NCBI GenBank assembly: GCA_019136035.1
Contig: JAGVUW010000830.1
Span: 1 to 6,869 of the forward strand
DNA: 6,869 nucleotides
Reading direction: 5' to 3'
Source of the DNA: Verrucomicrobiota bacterium
GTDB lineage: Bacteria; Verrucomicrobiota; Lentisphaeria; Oligosphaerales; JAFGRS01
Within the stretch, counting starts at the first letter, position 1; the number at the start of each line of letters is the position of its first letter. This document shows, one piece after another, positions 5,936-6,869 of this stretch. The notes beneath the pieces are model-generated. The model was given only the letters and a program-made list of their open reading frames with translations. It ran no database searches and was not told the origin of the DNA. The position numbers and the translations under genes are program-made.

Positions 5936-5942
5936 AGGAGGT
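5936..5942 (+). promoter_or_regulatory. Ribosome binding site of the chaperone-position gene (fixes GTG start)
   Basis: AGGAGGT lies seven bases before GTG 5950. The in-frame TTG at 5944 is only one base from it and is too close to be used. The core GGAGG can also pair with the loop of the hairpin just upstream. Confidence 0.75.
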
Positions 5943-5949
5943 ATTGCCC

Positions 5950-6363
5950 GTGGAAGGCCTCTCTGCTGCCCTTCTATCCTATGCTGCCACGCCAGACGGG
6001 GCTGAGGCCCTGCGTCACGCCGGATGGTTCCTCGCGCGTCCTGGAGAGGCCGAGGTGGCACTGGGCGACGGTCGCCGGGTGATGCTGCGCGAGATGAAGG
6101 ACGAGGCGCTACTGACCTGGCTGCGTATGGAGCTGGCTTCTGTCAGGATGGTCATCGACGAGCCCGGAGCCGACCGCAAGCTCGCGGCTCTGCTGGTCGG
6201 GAACGTGGCGCTCGTGGCGATGGCTCTAGGCGTCTCGTCCGAGGATGCGGCGGCGCTGTCCCCGCAGGTGCGCCGCAGCGTGGTCGAGGCTCAGGACCGC
6301 TTGAACAACACTGCCCTGTACGCCGACGCCCTGCTGGAGGTGACCCATGGCCAACCGGCTTGA
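5950..6363 (+). CDS. Putative tail assembly chaperone
   Basis: A 137-residue, helix-rich protein lying between the tail tube and tape measure genes, the position of tail assembly chaperones (lambda gpG/gpGT type). These bind the tape measure protein and recruit tube subunits. Visible features are an N-terminal segment with LSYAATPDGAEALRHAGW, a strand pair EVALGDGRRVMLREM, then helices DEALLTWLRMELASVRMV, LAALLVGNVALVAMALGV and VVEAQDRLNNTALYADALL. No direct family motif is recognised, so the name rests on size, composition and context. The start is GTG, chosen by the AGGAGGT seven bases upstream. The end overlaps the tape measure start by 17 bases. Lambda-like chaperones use a -1 frameshift to make a longer form, but I see neither a classic slippery heptamer nor room for a second frame here. 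Confidence 0.6.
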   Translation: MEGLSAALLSYAATPDGAEALRHAGWFLARPGEAEVALGDGRRVMLREMKDEALLTWLRMELASVRMVIDEPGADRKLAALLVGNVALVAMALGVSSEDAAALSPQVRRSVVEAQDRLNNTALYADALLEVTHGQPA

Positions 6364-6869
6364 CCTGATTCTGTCGGCGTCGACCGGGGCCCTGGAGTCC
6401 GGGCTGAAGTCGGCCGAGGACGCCATCGGCAAGGTCAAGACCGAGGCGGAGGGGCTCGGGGAATCCTCGACGACTGCCGGCGACCAGTTGGGCAGCATCG
6501 CGAGGAACGACCGGATTCAGGCCCTGGCAACTGCCGGCGAGAAGATTTCAGAGATCGCCGGCAAGGTCGGGGCACTGGCGGACAAGTTCCTGGAAGCCGG
6601 CAAGGAATTGGACGACCTGAAGGACACCATCGGCACCTTCACTGGCGCCGATAAGGTCGACGCCATGACCAACTCCCTGCGGCAGATGTCCGTAGAGTTG
6701 GGCGTCCCGGCGAAGCAGTTGGCGGACACGCAGCAGCGGCTGGAGCTGTTCGGTGTCACCGGGACGGACATGCTGCAGCGGGTGGCCGATGCGGCGGCGG
6801 GGTCTGGTAGGGACATCCAATCAGTCGGCGAGGTGGTCGGGCAGTTCCTCTCGGGCAACGAGCGCGCCC
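6347..6869 (+). CDS. Tape measure protein, N-terminal part (3' truncated by window)
   Basis: The first 174 residues of the protein that sets tail length and is ejected with the DNA. It begins MANRLDLILSASTGALESGL and continues as long amphipathic, Ala/Gly/Lys/Glu-rich helices (SAEDAIGKVKTEAEGLG, AGEKISEIAGKVGALADKF). A more conserved-looking segment follows with DDLKDTIGTFTG, MTNSLRQMSVELGVPAKQLADT and DMLQRVADAAAGSG. That second part resembles the conserved N-terminal domain of TP901-type tape measure proteins. The frame stays open to the right edge. ATG 6347 has GGAGG at 6336-6340 with a six-base spacer and overlaps the end of the chaperone-position gene, so translation may be coupled. The identity is well supported by composition and by position after tube and chaperone. 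Confidence 0.85.
   Translation, partial: MANRLDLILSASTGALESGLKSAEDAIGKVKTEAEGLGESSTTAGDQLGSIARNDRIQALATAGEKISEIAGKVGALADKFLEAGKELDDLKDTIGTFTGADKVDAMTNSLRQMSVELGVPAKQLADTQQRLELFGVTGTDMLQRVADAAAGSGRDIQSVGEVVGQFLSGNERA

Noticed and set aside
5587..5949. Upstream extension of the chaperone-position frame into the tail tube gene
   Set aside because: The extension is antiphase to the tube coding frame and Arg-rich. AGGAGGT at 5936-5942 marks GTG 5950 as the start.

Overview
The window is part of the virion-structure module of a tailed double-stranded DNA phage or prophage with a long tail, most likely a siphovirus. It is GC-rich, roughly two-thirds G+C by eye. All genes I accept lie on the + strand, tightly packed, with start/stop overlaps and good Shine-Dalgarno sequences. 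The host cannot be fixed from this stretch. The GC content and the look of the proteins fit a high-GC bacterium such as an actinobacterium or an environmental relative, but that is inference. No integrase, tRNA, insertion sequence, CRISPR array or host gene is present.

Layout: (1) 3-695, C-terminal part of the HK97-fold major capsid protein, cut by the left edge and carrying an extra beta-rich domain. (2) 710-751, a 19-bp hairpin with a GCAA tetraloop. (3) 771-1694, a repeat-containing fibre protein with an N-terminal signal peptide or membrane segment. (4) 1709-2437, head-tail connector/adaptor. (5) 2437-2922, HK97 gp10-like neck or tail-completion protein. (6) 2926-3387, tail-terminator-like protein. 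(7) 3384-3767, small beta-rich structural protein. (8) 3767-4261, second tail-terminator/completion-like protein. (9) 4258-4494, small basic protein of unknown role. (10) 4499-5872, major tail tube protein with an inserted fibronectin/Ig-like domain. (11) 5884-5926, a second long hairpin whose loop can pair with the next ribosome binding site. (12) 5950-6363, protein in the tail assembly chaperone position. (13) 6347-6869, start of the tape measure protein, cut by the right edge.

Together the genes specify the capsid shell, the neck joining head to tail, the tail tube and the machinery that sets tail length. The order (capsid, adaptor, neck, terminator, tube, chaperone, tape measure) is the standard siphophage order, and it supports assignments that sequence alone leaves weak. 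No wholly new system stands out. The unusual points are the domain insertions in both major structural proteins, the exported-looking fibre placed directly after the capsid gene, and the two strong RNA hairpins that follow the two genes expected to be most highly expressed.
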